Notes: a model not told the origin generated them from the sequence alone. Positions 18,454 to 28,508 are shown, numbered from the stretch's first letter. The stretch is DNA of 64,000 nt from Solibacillus daqui (GCF_028747805.1 NZ_CP114887.1:2721501-2785500); one strand, 5' to 3'. A program made the numbers and translations.

Positions 18454-18966
18454 TTAGTTTTGTGCTAATGAATTTAGGACATCTTCCACCATTGCCCATT
18501 CTTCATCTGTTTCGATTGGCAATAAGTCCACTACTTCACCGTTTTCCCCAGCAATATAAGCTGAAGCGAATACTTCTTCAAGCTGAGGCTCGTCATCTTC
18601 TAAAATCGCATAGAATAAATAGCTTTTCCCTGCATTGTCGAAGCGGTGTAAAATTTGGCACATAATTTCTTCGTCTTCTTCATTTGTAATTGTGAAGTAA
18701 TTGGCTTGGTCTGTACCAAATTCAGCTAATACTGTATTCATCACTTCTTCCACCATTGTCCACTCTTCATCCGTTTCGATGTCCGAAAAATCCGCCATTT
18801 CTCCATTTTCGTCTAGCTCGTAGCGCAATGCTGAAATTCCAGCATCTTCATCGCCCACTAATGAGAATAATACGTATGAATGATCGTCTGAATCAAATGT
18901 GAATACAACACGGCATTGTTGTTCGCCGCCATCTTCCTTTTGTAAAATGAACATATTTTCTTCCAT
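18454..18966 (-). CDS. Protein with two tandem DUF1292 domains
   Basis: Very acidic 170-residue protein made of two copies of the DUF1292 (YrzB) fold: about residues 5-85 and 90-168. Each starts with a polar EDG/EDEE strand and QCRVVFTF or MCQILHRF, and each ends in an IETDEEW...MVEEV/MVEDV helix. Single-domain YrzB is about 93 residues, so this looks like an internal duplication. The function of the family is unknown. ATG with AGGAGG upstream. It lies between mltG and a second, single-domain DUF1292 gene. Confidence 0.8.
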   Translation of the reverse strand: MEENMFILQKEDGGEQQCRVVFTFDSDDHSYVLFSLVGDEDAGISALRYELDENGEMADFSDIETDEEWTMVEEVMNTVLAEFGTDQANYFTITNEEDEEIMCQILHRFDNAGKSYLFYAILEDDEPQLEEVFASAYIAGENGEVVDLLPIETDEEWAMVEDVLNSLAQN

Positions 18967-19069
18967 TATTTTTTCCTCCTAAATGATTGAGAGTTGTTCA
19001 AAAAGTAATATCTTTTACACAGCGCCCAAACCAAAAATTAATGATTCATTGAAGGCAGAGATCGCAATT

Positions 19070-19136
19070 AGAGGGTAATTGCTAAAATCAACTCATGTGA
19101 AAACGCATTCACGACCCGTAATGTGCTGCCCTCCAT
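19070..19136 (-). repeat. Interspersed modular repeat, copy E
   Basis: Read on the minus strand it carries GGAGGGCAGCACATTACG, then GTGAATGCGTTTTCACATG, then TTTTAGCAATT, aligning with copy D. It abuts the terminator of the yrzB-like gene. It fills part of the 233-bp gap between the two DUF1292 genes. Confidence 0.55.
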
Positions 19137-19145
19137 CTTCGGCGA

Positions 19146-19185
19146 AAAGGGATTGTCTAGAAAACACTTTCCAGACAATCCCTTT
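19146..19185 (-). terminator. Terminator after yrzB
   Basis: Perfect 13-bp stem AAAGGGATTGTCT (19146-19158) with AGACAATCCCTTT (19173-19185). A short T-run follows on the minus strand. The loop sequence is similar to the terminator at 29416. Confidence 0.75.
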
Positions 19186-19199
19186 GTTTTTCGAATAAA

Positions 19200-19487
19200 T
19201 TATTCTTCGCCTAATTCGTCTTCGATTTGATTTAATACTTCTTCAATTAAATCCCATTCTGCTTCAGTTTCGATAGGCGTTAATTCGCCATCTTCACCAT
19301 TTTCAGCTGGTACGAACGCTGATGCAAAGATTTCTACAGCACCATCTGCATCTTCTTCAGCACCTACTAAAGAATAAAGCACGTAAGATTTACCGAACTC
19401 TTCTGATTCAAATGTGTGTAAAATTTCGCAAAGTTGCTCGTTACCGTTATCGTCTACTACTGTAATGTGGTGTTGTTGTTCTGACAT
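19200..19487 (-). CDS. yrzB: DUF1292 protein, YrzB-like
   Basis: Acidic 95-residue protein with a single DUF1292 domain, the usual YrzB size and the usual place next to ruvX. The domain runs from [20 protein letters not shown] to the [16 protein letters not shown] helix. The ATG at 19487 has GAGGTGACA upstream, so the ten residues further upstream in the frame are not part of the protein. No biochemical function is known. Confidence 0.87.
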   Translation of the reverse strand: MSEQQHHITVVDDNGNEQLCEILHTFESEEFGKSYVLYSLVGAEEDADGAVEIFASAFVPAENGEDGELTPIETEAEWDLIEEVLNQIEDELGEE

Positions 19488-19629
19488 AATTGTCACCTCT
19501 TCATAATATTTAGGCAATACCTATTATTGCTCAACTCATTATACATAAAGCTTCCTGTATTCAGTACAAAAAAGCCTCATTTTAAGCAATTTTTATTTCT
19601 GCCTTAAAAGGATTTAAGGCAAGAAATGT

Positions 19630-20046
19630 TTAATTTCGGCTGTCTAAATAACCTTGTAAGATCATGACAGCAGCCATTTTATCAATGACCTGTTTACGTT
19701 TTTTACGGCTTACATCTGCTTCTAGTAGCACGCGCTCAGCAGCCATCGTTGTTAAACGCTCATCCCATAGCTTCACAGGGAACCCAAATGTATCTTCTAA
19801 TAACTTTTTATAGTTTTCAGAAGCTTCCCCACGAGGACCAACTGTATTATTCATGTTTTTTGGATAGCCGACAACAAATTCTGTGACATTGTGCTCTTTT
19901 GTAAGTTCTTTAATGCGTTCAATGCCGAATTCACCTTCAGCTTCGTTGATTTTTACAGTTTCAATTCCTTGCGCTGTCCAACCAAGTGCATCACTAATTG
20001 CCACTCCGATTGTTTTTGAGCCAACGTCTAAACCCATAATTTTCAT
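19630..20046 (-). CDS. ruvX: RuvX/YqgF Holliday junction resolvase-like protein
   Basis: RNase H-fold nuclease (YqgF family) linked to pre-16S rRNA 5' end maturation and Holliday junction resolution. The first strand [16 protein letters not shown] carries the catalytic aspartate. The second acidic site and the LWDERLTT motif (near residue 97) follow, and the last is in [16 protein letters not shown]. 138 residues. Its ATG overlaps the ireB stop by one base, so the two are translated together. Confidence 0.93.
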   Translation of the reverse strand: MKIMGLDVGSKTIGVAISDALGWTAQGIETVKINEAEGEFGIERIKELTKEHNVTEFVVGYPKNMNNTVGPRGEASENYKKLLEDTFGFPVKLWDERLTTMAAERVLLEADVSRKKRKQVIDKMAAVMILQGYLDSRN

Positions 20047-20315
20047 TATTCCGCCTCAGTATTCTTTCTAATATAAAATTTCACGAGCTCCTCTAATATT
20101 TCATCACGCTCGAGCTTGCGGATTAAATTACGCGCGTCTTGGTGGCGAGGGATGTATGCCGGGTCACCAGATAACAGATAACCTACAATTTGATTTGTTG
20201 GATTGTAACCTTTTTCTTCTAGAGACGTATACACCTTCAACATCACTTGCTTTACTTCTTGTTCCATTGACTCTTCAGGAAAACTGAATTTCATTGTTTG
20301 ATCGAAAGAACTCAA
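20046..20315 (-). CDS. ireB: IreB family regulatory phosphoprotein (YrzL)
   Basis: Small conserved Firmicutes protein. In Enterococcus its homologue IreB is phosphorylated by the PASTA kinase IreK and affects cephalosporin resistance. The diagnostic segment [20 protein letters not shown] is near residues 35-55 and is followed by [13 protein letters not shown]. The TTG at 20315 has GAGGTG six bases upstream and gives 89 residues, the typical length. An upstream GTG is inside the SD. First gene of ireB-ruvX. Confidence 0.9.
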   Translation of the reverse strand: MSSFDQTMKFSFPEESMEQEVKQVMLKVYTSLEEKGYNPTNQIVGYLLSGDPAYIPRHQDARNLIRKLERDEILEELVKFYIRKNTEAE

Positions 20316-20375
20316 GACCAGCACCTCGCTTTCAGCAATAAGGAGTCGGTATAAGACACCTTCTCCATTTTTACT

Positions 20376-20404
20376 ATTATAACTTATTCAAGCAAGCACT
20401 TCAA
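20376..20404 (-). promoter_or_regulatory. Sigma-A promoter for ireB-ruvX
   Basis: TTGAAG (20399-20404), a 17-base spacer, and TATAAT (20376-20381) on the minus strand, about 60 bases before the ireB start. Confidence 0.7.
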
Positions 20405-20429
20405 ATATGCTTCGAGTAAATTTTCAAAC

Positions 20430-23102
20430 TTATAAAGATTTCACGTGTTCATATACATTTGCTAGAGCTTCATCTAATTTAGAAGCATCTTTTGCACCAG
20501 CCATCGCCATATCTGGACGACCGCCTCCCTTACCATCGCAAGCTTCTGCCACTAATTTTACGATGTTACCAGCATGGTAGTTACCACCAACAATATCTTT
20601 CGTTACACCAGCACATAGCATTACTTTATCATTATCTGATGCACCAAGTACGATAATTGCTGATGACATTTTTTCTTTTAAATCATCCATCATTTGACGT
20701 AATTGATTATTATCTTTCGCTTCAACGCGTGTCGCAAGTACGGTTACATCACCGATTTGTTGTGCCGCATCTAACACTGCACCAGCTTGTGCGTTGGCAA
20801 TTTTTTGTGATAACGAATCATTTTCGCGTTGTAATTCTTTATAATCTGCTTGAAGTGATGCTACGCGTGTTGCTACATCTTTTGGATTTGCTTTTAATAA
20901 AGTTGCTGCTTCGTTTAGAATTGCTTCTTCTTCTTTAATTGCTTCATATGCAGCTTTACCTGTTACCGCTTCGATACGACGTGTACCAGCACCGATACCA
21001 CCTTCAGAAACAATTTTGAAAATACCAATTTCAGAAGAACGGCTCACGTGTAAACCACCGCAAAGCTCGATTGAATAATCCGAAACTGCTACTACGCGGA
21101 CAACATCACCGTATTTTTCACCGAATAATGCCATTGCGCCCATTGCTTTTGCTGAATCGATATCCATTTCTTGAATAACAACTTCGATATCTTCCCAAAT
21201 CTTTTCGTTTACTGCGCGCTCTACTTGTGCAAGCTCTTCTTTTGTTGCCCCACCGAAGTGTGAAAAGTCGAAGCGCAAACGATCTGGACCTACATAAGAA
21301 CCAGCCTGTGCTACGTGGTCACCTAACACATCTTTTAAAGCGCGGTGCATTAAGTGTGTAGCTGTATGATTTTTCAGGATTAATTTACGTTTTGCTTCGT
21401 CAACTTTAGCCGTTGCCGCGTCTCCAACGTTCATTTCACCAGATTCAACAACAACTGTGTGTAATGGTTGCCCGTTTGGTGCTTTTTGTACATCTTTTAC
21501 GATTGCTTTGAATGTATCTGATTCAATAACACCTGTATCAGCTATTTGACCACCCATTTCAGCGTAGAATGGCGTTTCAGATAAGATAATAAGTGCTTCT
21601 TGACCTTCAGAAGCTGTGTTTGTTTCTTGACCGTTAACAACAATTGCAGCCACGGTACCTTGTAATTCATATGCATTGTAAGTAAATGTAGATGCCTGTT
21701 TTAAGTTTGATAATACTTCATTTTGGACTTGCATTGAGTCCACGTCCGTACGTGCATTACGAGCGCGTTCTCGTTGCTCTTCCATTGACGTCTCAAAACC
21801 AGCATGGTCAACTTTCATGCCTGCTTCTTCCGCGTACTCTTCTGTTAATTCCACTGGGAAACCAAATGTGTCATAAAGTTTGAATGCATCGCTACCCGGA
21901 ATAACTGTTTCCCCTTTTGCTTTTTGTGCTTCAATGACTTCAGAAAGAATTGCTAAACCACCGTCTAATGTTTCGTGGAAGCGATCTTCTTCGTTTTTAA
22001 TCACACGTTGAATGAATTCTTGTTTTTCAGTAACTTCTGGGTAGAAGTCTTGCATATTCGCACCTACTGTTGGCACTAATTTGTACATAAATGGCTTGTC
22101 GATACCAATTTGTTTTGCATAGCGTACCGCACGACGTAGTAAACGACGAAGTACATAACCACGTCCTTCGTTTGAAGGTAATGCTCCATCACCGATTGCG
22201 AATGCTACTGTACGGATATGGTCGGCAATAACTTTGAATGGCGTGTTAATATCTTCAGCTGAACCGAAAATTTCTTTTAAGTCTACTTCACCTGGACGTT
22301 TGTATTTACGGTTTGCGAATTCTTCTGTTTTTTCGATAATTGGCATGAATAGGTCCGTATCAAAGTTTGTTGGTACGTTTTGTACAACCGAAACGATACG
22401 CTCTAGTCCCATACCTGTATCAATATTTTGCTTTGGTAGTGGCGTGTAAGTGCCATCTGGATTATGGTTAAATTGAGAGAACACAAGGTTCCAAATTTCT
22501 AAGTAACGCTCGTTTTCGCCACCTGTGTATAGCTCTTCTTCAGGTGCACCAAATGCATAAGCTTCACCACGGTCATAGAAAATTTCAGAGTTTGGACCAG
22601 ATGGACCTTCACCGATATCCCAGAAGTTCCCCTCTAAACGAATTAAACGCTCAGCAGGAATGCCAATTTCGTTATGCCACACGTCATAAGCTTCTTGGTC
22701 TTCAGGGTGTAGCGTAATCGATAATTTTTCAGGTTCAAAGCCCATCCATTTCGGATCCGTTAAAAATTCCCAAGCATAGTGAATTGATTCTTTTTTAAAA
22801 TAATCACCAATTGAGAAGTTTCCTAACATTTCAAAGAAAGTATGGTGTCGCGCTGTTTTACCTACATTTTCAATATCGTTAGTACGAATTGATTTTTGAG
22901 CATTTGTAATTCGTGGGTTATCTGGAATAATACGACCATCGAAGTACGGCTTTAATGTTGCTACCCCTGAGTTAATCCATAATAATGATGGGTCATTGAT
23001 AGGTACAAGTGGCGCTGAAGGCTCAACGTGGTGGCCTTTTTCTTTAAAGAAATCCAGGTATAAACGACGAATTTCAGATCCTGTCATTGTTTTTGTTGTC
23101 AT
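20430..23102 (-). CDS. alaS: Alanyl-tRNA synthetase
   Basis: Charges tRNA-Ala. It has a class II catalytic core with [17 protein letters not shown] (about residues 85-105), a tRNA-recognition region, an editing domain with the zinc/water ligands HTATHLMH (near 565) and CGGLHV (near 668), and a C-terminal DHHA1 domain with [11 protein letters not shown]. 890 residues, full length. ATG with AGGAGG. Its long leader is a T-box, so expression should rise when uncharged tRNA-Ala accumulates. Confidence 0.97.
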   Translation of the reverse strand: MTTKTMTGSEIRRLYLDFFKEKGHHVEPSAPLVPINDPSLLWINSGVATLKPYFDGRIIPDNPRITNAQKSIRTNDIENVGKTARHHTFFEMLGNFSIGDYFKKESIHYAWEFLTDPKWMGFEPEKLSITLHPEDQEAYDVWHNEIGIPAERLIRLEGNFWDIGEGPSGPNSEIFYDRGEAYAFGAPEEELYTGGENERYLEIWNLVFSQFNHNPDGTYTPLPKQNIDTGMGLERIVSVVQNVPTNFDTDLFMPIIEKTEEFANRKYKRPGEVDLKEIFGSAEDINTPFKVIADHIRTVAFAIGDGALPSNEGRGYVLRRLLRRAVRYAKQIGIDKPFMYKLVPTVGANMQDFYPEVTEKQEFIQRVIKNEEDRFHETLDGGLAILSEVIEAQKAKGETVIPGSDAFKLYDTFGFPVELTEEYAEEAGMKVDHAGFETSMEEQRERARNARTDVDSMQVQNEVLSNLKQASTFTYNAYELQGTVAAIVVNGQETNTASEGQEALIILSETPFYAEMGGQIADTGVIESDTFKAIVKDVQKAPNGQPLHTVVVESGEMNVGDAATAKVDEAKRKLILKNHTATHLMHRALKDVLGDHVAQAGSYVGPDRLRFDFSHFGGATKEELAQVERAVNEKIWEDIEVVIQEMDIDSAKAMGAMALFGEKYGDVVRVVAVSDYSIELCGGLHVSRSSEIGIFKIVSEGGIGAGTRRIEAVTGKAAYEAIKEEEAILNEAATLLKANPKDVATRVASLQADYKELQRENDSLSQKIANAQAGAVLDAAQQIGDVTVLATRVEAKDNNQLRQMMDDLKEKMSSAIIVLGASDNDKVMLCAGVTKDIVGGNYHAGNIVKLVAEACDGKGGGRPDMAMAGAKDASKLDEALANVYEHVKSL

Positions 23103-23149
23103 GTGTTTTTCCTCCTAATATTGTTGAGTTGACGATGAATTTTACCAAT

Positions 23150-23391
23150 AAAAAAAAGCCTCCATCCCAGGTAAAGGGACGAAGACTGTTATCTCGTGGT
23201 ACCACCCTAATTTATAATGCAAAATGGCACTATATCTCAGATGCTTGTAACGTAAGCACACGGCAGGGATTAGCTGCACTCTGGAGTAGCTTTCGGTAAT
23301 AGTTCATGGAGATTATTTCAGCCAAGGAATCTCTTTCTAATACATGATTATTATTACGTACTTATTCCATCATCGTTTTCAATTTTATTCT
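23150..23391 (-). ncRNA. T-box leader (tRNA-Ala sensing) of alaS
   Basis: The minus-strand leader contains the invariant T-box sequence AGGGTGGTACCACGAG (23193-23208). An intrinsic terminator follows (23157-23187, then eight T). Upstream are the Stem I elements, including AGAGATTCC and a side with GAAAGCTACTCC. The GCT triplet there is my best guess for the alanine specifier, which was not folded. The T-box bases can pair with the 5' side of the terminator to give the antiterminator. Placement before alaS supports the call. Confidence 0.92.
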
Positions 23392-23397
23392 TTATTC

Positions 23398-23427
23398 ATT
23401 ATAAATAAAATAACAACGTACTGTCAA
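23398..23427 (-). promoter_or_regulatory. Consensus sigma-A promoter of alaS
   Basis: TTGACA (23422-23427), 18-base spacer, TATAAT (23398-23403), both perfect hexamers on the minus strand. Transcription would start at about 23391. Confidence 0.85.
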
Positions 23428-23437
23428 TTGACACTTA

Positions 23438-24586
23438 TTAATAATCAAAACGTTTTTTTGTCAACAGAATAATAAATACAGCAGGTACCGTAAAGATCAG
23501 CATACCTAAAAAGGCTAAGCCTGGTTCAATTTCATAAAGCACCCCACCAAGCAATGTTAATAGCGCCGCACTTAAGCTCATTGCTAATGCAGAATACAGT
23601 CCTTGCGCATTAGGAATTTGCTCTTTCGGTAAAGCTTTTGAAATATATTGTATGAATGCATAATGTGCCATTGCAAACGACAAGGCATGTAGCACTTGCG
23701 ACACGACAAACATAGGCATATTTGGGAACAAATAAATGAGCAACCAACGCACTGTCGAGCCTATTGCAGCTAGCAACATGAGCGAAGAAGGCTTCCATTT
23801 CGTTAAAAACGAATCCGCCTTTAAGAAATATAAAATTTCAAAAAGCACCGCGACATTTAAAATCATCCCAATATAAAAAGCATTGACGTTTAAATTTTGT
23901 AAATAAATATAGCCATAATTGTAGTACGAGGCATGGGCACCTTGCAACAATATGACGACAATTATAACTACTACAAAACTCTTTTCCTTAAACAAACTTT
24001 TCATTGATAATGTTTTAGTGTTATCAATCTTTGGTAGAACACTTAAAATTGGTGGAGCTGGCATTAATTGAATCGCAAATAATGCAGTTAACCCAAAAAT
24101 CATTGTCCATAAAATTATTTGTTCCCCGTAAACACCCGTTAACATACTAATAATTAATACAGACACAATGTAACCAAACGAACCAAGAGATCGCGCTTTT
24201 CCGTAATGGATTTGTCCATGTTGCATAAGTGTTGCGGCACTACTTTCCACAGCTGGTAATAATGCCGGATAAAACATGCTAAATAACATTGTAATTATAA
24301 ACAATCCGACAAAAGAATCTACCGGGATATATAATACCGTCACAATTAATGAAGCTAACGTAAAGAATATTAATACACGTTTATTACTCATAATTTTTGA
24401 GACGTAAGGGAAAATAAACATCGTCGAAAACGCACGCGCTACTAATCCGAACCCCATAATTTCACTTGCTTCTGAAACTGAAACTCCCTTATCATTTATC
24501 AGCCAGCCTGTCCAATAGGCAATAAAAATGCCCCATGTTGCAAAAAACATAAAGAAGTTTTTCGCTAACCAACGTTGTTGATTCAT
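23438..24586 (-). CDS. MFS transporter (HcaT/MFS_1-like)
   Basis: Twelve-helix major facilitator superfamily protein (382 residues) of the family that includes 3-phenylpropionate transporter HcaT. The N terminus WLAKNFFMFFATWGIFIAYW and the LVARAFSTMFIFP segment fit this group. The substrate cannot be told from sequence. It is divergent from a Crp-family regulator with a palindrome in the 106-bp gap, so it is the likely target of that regulator. It ends 11 bases before the alaS promoter -35. Confidence 0.8.
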   Translation of the reverse strand: MNQQRWLAKNFFMFFATWGIFIAYWTGWLINDKGVSVSEASEIMGFGLVARAFSTMFIFPYVSKIMSNKRVLIFFTLASLIVTVLYIPVDSFVGLFIITMLFSMFYPALLPAVESSAATLMQHGQIHYGKARSLGSFGYIVSVLIISMLTGVYGEQIILWTMIFGLTALFAIQLMPAPPILSVLPKIDNTKTLSMKSLFKEKSFVVVIIVVILLQGAHASYYNYGYIYLQNLNVNAFYIGMILNVAVLFEILYFLKADSFLTKWKPSSLMLLAAIGSTVRWLLIYLFPNMPMFVVSQVLHALSFAMAHYAFIQYISKALPKEQIPNAQGLYSALAMSLSAALLTLLGGVLYEIEPGLAFLGMLIFTVPAVFIILLTKKRFDY

Positions 24587-24649
24587 ACAAAACCTTCCTT
24601 TTTTTAATTTCTATTATGTTGAATATTAGCACGATACCCATTACAATAC

Positions 24650-24665
24650 TGTGAGATATCTCATA
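24650..24665. promoter_or_regulatory. Crp/Fnr-type palindrome in the MFS/regulator gap
   Basis: TGTGAGATATCTCATA contains the perfect 12-bp palindrome TGAGATATCTCA (24652-24663) and resembles the TGTGA-N6-TCACA layout of Crp-family sites. It lies about 28 bases before the regulator start, so it may serve autoregulation and control of the divergent transporter. Confidence 0.5.
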
Positions 24666-24692
24666 TTTTCTGTTTAGGAGTTGCATTATTTC

Positions 24693-25361
24693 TTGAAAAA
24701 ATTAGCATATGATGAAGCAATTTATTATATTAACAAGTATCCCATTACGCAATATTTTTCATTTGATATTACCCCATTTATTCATGTGTATGAATTTGAA
24801 AAGGGTGAATTTATCTTTCAAGAGCAATCACACCCCGATGCGTTATACTACATGATTGAAGGGAAAGCAAAGCTATACATAACACATAAAAACGGGAAAA
24901 TTTCTTTAATCGAATTTTTAACTTCCCCGACGTTTATGGGGGAAATCGAATTATTAAACGAGGCACGTTATTCAAAAGGCATTCAAACTGTTACACAAAC
25001 CATTTGCCTTGCCATTCATTTCCGCGATGTAAAAGACAAGCTACTCGCCGATCCCGTTTTTTTAAAAAAGATTTGTCTGTTTTTAAGCTCAAAAACTATG
25101 AAAATAACTGCCAGGTATACTCAAAATCAAGCATATCCTCTTGAAAATCGACTTGCTTCTTTTATCTTACTGACTTCTGACAATGATTTTTACAAAGAAA
25201 AACATACCGAGGTATGCGAATATTTAGGAGTATCTTACCGCCATTTACTATTTGTACTTGCAAAGTTTACAGAGGCTGGCTATTTAACAAAGAATAACCG
25301 TGGCTATATTTTAAATGACCGAAAAACACTCGAACAATTGGCGTTAGAAATACAGTACTAG
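24693..25361 (+). CDS. Crp/Fnr-family transcriptional regulator (YeiL-like)
   Basis: It has an N-terminal cyclic-nucleotide-binding-type beta-barrel (about residues 20-130, with GEFIFQEQSHPDALYYMIEG) and a C-terminal winged helix (about 150-215, with EVCEYLGVSYRHLLFVLAKF as recognition region). There is no cysteine cluster for an iron-sulfur centre, unlike Fnr. TTG codons at 24681 and 24693 are both possible. The first directly abuts AGGAG, so I chose the second (222 residues). The effector is unknown. Probably controls the divergent MFS gene. Confidence 0.82.
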   Translation: MKKLAYDEAIYYINKYPITQYFSFDITPFIHVYEFEKGEFIFQEQSHPDALYYMIEGKAKLYITHKNGKISLIEFLTSPTFMGEIELLNEARYSKGIQTVTQTICLAIHFRDVKDKLLADPVFLKKICLFLSSKTMKITARYTQNQAYPLENRLASFILLTSDNDFYKEKHTEVCEYLGVSYRHLLFVLAKFTEAGYLTKNNRGYILNDRKTLEQLALEIQY

Positions 25362-25370
25362 AAGACAAAA

Positions 25371-25414
25371 AATCCAGTAATTTCTTCAAATTTATAAGAA
25401 GAAATTACTGGATT
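25371..25414 (-). terminator. 17-bp perfect hairpin with T-run on the minus strand
   Basis: Arms 25371-25387 and 25398-25414 match exactly. On the minus strand six T follow (GGATTTTTTG). It lies right after the plus-strand regulator gene but reads better as a stop for transcripts arriving from recD2. It may act in both directions. Confidence 0.7.
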
Positions 25415-25975
25415 AAATTAATAACTAACATTGAGCAAATTTACTAACAAAAAATGGATTAAGTGCAGTGTTACTTATTTTGGCGGGCTACGGCATGACA
25501 GCATGCATGGCCCGCCAAATAAAAATATTACGTTTTGTTTTAATAAAGGTAAAAGAGTCCAATGTTGCCTCTTGCGCTATCGCGAGGCGGCGGTGCTGAA
25601 TAAAATATTACACTGTTTACAATATTGTATCTTAAATTAAAAGTTAGCCCTTTATAGTAGAGTGCCGCGAAGTGAAGTAAGGCTCAAATGCCGTATGATT
25701 TGAGCTTTGCTTTGCGACGAAAGCGCAGCGACAGGAGCACAATTTTTTGAGGAAACTTCTGAGACCTGCGCGTGTGCGGAAAAAAGAAAAGTTGCTCCTG
25801 CGGTTACTCGTCGCAAAGCGTTTGTCAACGCTTTGCAGCCACGCCCTCAGGAACAGTAGTGCAAATGCTAAAAGCGCCACATCGTGTGGCAACGCATTCG
25901 TGACCAACATCGTGTTGGCCTCCCGTAGCGTAGCAGAACGGATTATGTTAGATAAAGTAATAAATGATTTTCAAT
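25415..25975. other. Gene-free, repeat-rich 560-bp region
   Basis: No credible gene. It holds a 10-bp GC-rich hairpin TTTGGCGGGC/GCCCGCCAAA (25479-25488 and 25510-25519). It also holds a long imperfect inverted repeat with outer arms GCTTTGCGACGA (about 25700) and TCGTCGCAAAGC (about 25809) and inner arms CAGGAGCA/TGCTCCTG. Copy B of the modular repeat lies at 25861-25930. GC content looks higher than in flanking genes. Short open frames here follow the repeats and lack ribosome binding sites. Confidence 0.65.
25861..25930 (-). repeat. Interspersed modular repeat, copy B
   Basis: The minus strand reads GGAGGCCAACACGATGTTGG, then CACGAATGCGTTGCCACACG, then ATGTGGCGCTTTTAGCATTT. This is the most regular copy and has two clean hairpins. 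It shares both modules with copies A and C, and the second module with D and E. Confidence 0.65.
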
Positions 25976-28480
25976 CTAATCATTGTAATCATACGGTGAA
26001 ATGCCGTCCATACCAATCAACGGATGAATATAGGGCGCTGTTTCCGTTGTTAAATTGCTTGGTAATACTTCACCAATTTTATGTGATTCTGCAGTATTTA
26101 ATAATCCTAACTGTTCTGTGGTAGATTGTATTGCTGTTTGTTCCTGTTTAAGTTCCATAATTGATGAGGGCTTTTCTTGTGACACCGCTTCGATAACTTC
26201 TGTCGTTAATGTTGGATTTAAACGTGCCTTTAATGTTGTAAAACGCATTAAATCATCTGTTGTTGCTAATCCTTTAGCCAGCACATCTGGTTCTCCACAT
26301 AAAATTAAGAAGTTTTTTGCACGTGTAATACCAGTATACAGCAAATTTCGTCGTAGCATTTTCGAATAGCCACGAACAACTGGCATAATAACAGTTTGGA
26401 ATTCTGAGCCTTGTGATTTATGGATTGAGCAGCAGTAAGCAAGGGTGATTTGATTTAAATCTGGTCGCTGATACGTTACTTCAATGCCATCATAAGAAAC
26501 AACAAGTAAATCCTGCTTTTCAACTGTTTCCTTCGCTCGAATGATTGCAATAACTTCACCCATATCCCCATTAAATACGTTGTTTTCAGGTTGATTAACT
26601 AGTTGTAACACTTTATCACCAATACGGTAAATAGTATCCCCAAAGACGAGTTCTTTTCGTGTGCCATCATTCGGATTAACAAGCTCTTGAATTTCTTTAT
26701 TTAAGTTATCAATACCTGCAGGCCCTTTATACATTGGCGCGAGCACTTGAATGTCACGAATTGCCTGACCTTTTGACATGGCTCCCTTCACTACTTGTGT
26801 GACAACACTCGTTACTTGGTTAGCAGCTGCTTGAATAAAAGAGCGATCGGATGTTTTCACCGTTAAACTATCTGGTACAATGCCCTTTTTAATTTGATGA
26901 GCCATTTCAATAATTGTTGAGCCTTCCGCTTGACGATAAACATCGGTTAATTCAACTATAGGAATTTGCTGCGAACCGAGCAAGTCTTTTAATACTTGCC
27001 CTGGTCCTACAGGAGGTAGCTGGTCTTGGTCACCAACAAAAACTACTTGTACATCTTCATGCAACGCTTTTAGTAGTTGATGTGCCAACCACGTGTCAAC
27101 CATCGACATTTCATCGATAATAATTAACCGCCCAACAACCTCACGTCCTGTTTCTTCATCTTTTTCCTGTCCGTTAAAACCTAATAAGCGATGAATCGTC
27201 ATCGCAGGTAATCCTGTTGATTCGGCTAAACGTTTTGCTGCACGTCCTGTTGGAGCTGCAAGTACGATCGGAAATGGCTCGTCTTTTTCTACATATGTTT
27301 TGGGATTTAAAGATAAACCATGTAGTTCTGCATACACTTCCACTAAACCGCGCACAACGGTCGTCTTCCCTGTACCTGGTCCGCCCGTTAATATCATGAC
27401 GGCTGAATTAAGTGCCGTTTCAATTGCTTGTGCCTGTGTTGGAGCATATGTCACCTCATATTGCTCTTCAATATCGCCAATTGCTTTTCGAATTTCGTCA
27501 CGCGAAAAATTTTGTGCTAACTTATTTTTTTCTTTTAGCTCAATAATTTTACTCGCGATTCCTACTTCACTGAAATAGAGCGTAGGTAAATACATGCGTG
27601 TTTCTTCACCGCAAATTTTCGACTCTTCACGCATTTCAATTGCCGCTTGTGAAATCGCCTCATACGGAATTTCAATACGCTGACTTTGTTCAAGCATTGC
27701 CTTTACTAGAGGAAGCACAATTTCTGCTTCCAAATAAACATGCCCCTCCGATAAAGCCGCATTTGTTAGCACATGAAAAATCGCCGCTTTTATCCGGTCT
27801 GGATGATTGCCAGTAATGCCAAGCTTCGCACCAAGTTCATCCGCGCGTATAAAACCCACCCCGTCTACTTCTTCAATAAGACGGTACGGATTTTCAGTAA
27901 GTAGCGAAATTGTTGCCTCTCGATAAGCTTGATAAATTTTCATCCCTAGCTGTGGGCCGAATCCCCATTCATTGAGACGTACCATTACACGCTCTAAACC
28001 TAGATTTTCTTCTATCGTCTGACGAATATGCAATTTTTTTTCTACTGAAAGTCGTGGTACCGCATCGAGCGCTGATGGGTCTTCTAAAATTTTCGTTAAT
28101 GCATCGAGGCCAAGCTTTTCGACAATCGTCTCTGCTGTTTTGCGTCCAATACCTGTAAATAAATCACTCGATAAATAATGCACAATACCTTGCTCTGTTG
28201 TCGGCACTTCTTTTTCAAAGGTATCAATTTGAAATTGTACCCCATATTTTGGGTGTGTTTTCATTTGCCCTTTAAAACGGTAGAGCTCATCTTCAGCTAA
28301 TTTTGGAAAATAGCCAACAACAATAATTTCTTTTTCTTCAAATTGAATATTTGTTTCTTGAATTTTGACACGAACAATGGAGTACATATTCGTTGCATTA
28401 TGAAAAATTGTTACTATTGGGCGACCTAAAATAAAGTTTTTATTTAGCTCGAACAAATCTAGATTTTCCGCCATTTTCAT
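25976..28480 (-). CDS. recD2: ATP-dependent DNA helicase RecD2
   Basis: SF1B 5'-3' helicase of the RecBCD-independent type, involved in DNA repair and replication-fork maintenance. An N-terminal OB-fold and tandem HhH region with TGIGRKTAETIVEKLG (about residues 95-110) is followed by Walker A GGPGTGKTT (near 366), Walker B IIDEMSMVD and C-terminal motifs CCSIHKSQGSEF and YTGITRAK. 834 residues, close to family length. The last 60 residues are low in similarity and Gln/Ser/Thr-rich. Two ATG codons six bases apart are equally possible. Confidence 0.94.
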   Translation of the reverse strand: MKMAENLDLFELNKNFILGRPIVTIFHNATNMYSIVRVKIQETNIQFEEKEIIVVGYFPKLAEDELYRFKGQMKTHPKYGVQFQIDTFEKEVPTTEQGIVHYLSSDLFTGIGRKTAETIVEKLGLDALTKILEDPSALDAVPRLSVEKKLHIRQTIEENLGLERVMVRLNEWGFGPQLGMKIYQAYREATISLLTENPYRLIEEVDGVGFIRADELGAKLGITGNHPDRIKAAIFHVLTNAALSEGHVYLEAEIVLPLVKAMLEQSQRIEIPYEAISQAAIEMREESKICGEETRMYLPTLYFSEVGIASKIIELKEKNKLAQNFSRDEIRKAIGDIEEQYEVTYAPTQAQAIETALNSAVMILTGGPGTGKTTVVRGLVEVYAELHGLSLNPKTYVEKDEPFPIVLAAPTGRAAKRLAESTGLPAMTIHRLLGFNGQEKDEETGREVVGRLIIIDEMSMVDTWLAHQLLKALHEDVQVVFVGDQDQLPPVGPGQVLKDLLGSQQIPIVELTDVYRQAEGSTIIEMAHQIKKGIVPDSLTVKTSDRSFIQAAANQVTSVVTQVVKGAMSKGQAIRDIQVLAPMYKGPAGIDNLNKEIQELVNPNDGTRKELVFGDTIYRIGDKVLQLVNQPENNVFNGDMGEVIAIIRAKETVEKQDLLVVSYDGIEVTYQRPDLNQITLAYCCSIHKSQGSEFQTVIMPVVRGYSKMLRRNLLYTGITRAKNFLILCGEPDVLAKGLATTDDLMRFTTLKARLNPTLTTEVIEAVSQEKPSSIMELKQEQTAIQSTTEQLGLLNTAESHKIGEVLPSNLTTETAPYIHPLIGMDGISPYDYND

Positions 28481-28508
28481 GTCACACCTTCTTTTTCATC
28501 GTATCGTC

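Noticed and set aside
25644..25910. 88-codon minus-strand frame and overlapping plus-strand frames
   Set aside because: They run through the inverted repeat and copy B, with no SD and Arg/Ser/Ala/Phe-rich composition typical of chance frames in structured DNA.
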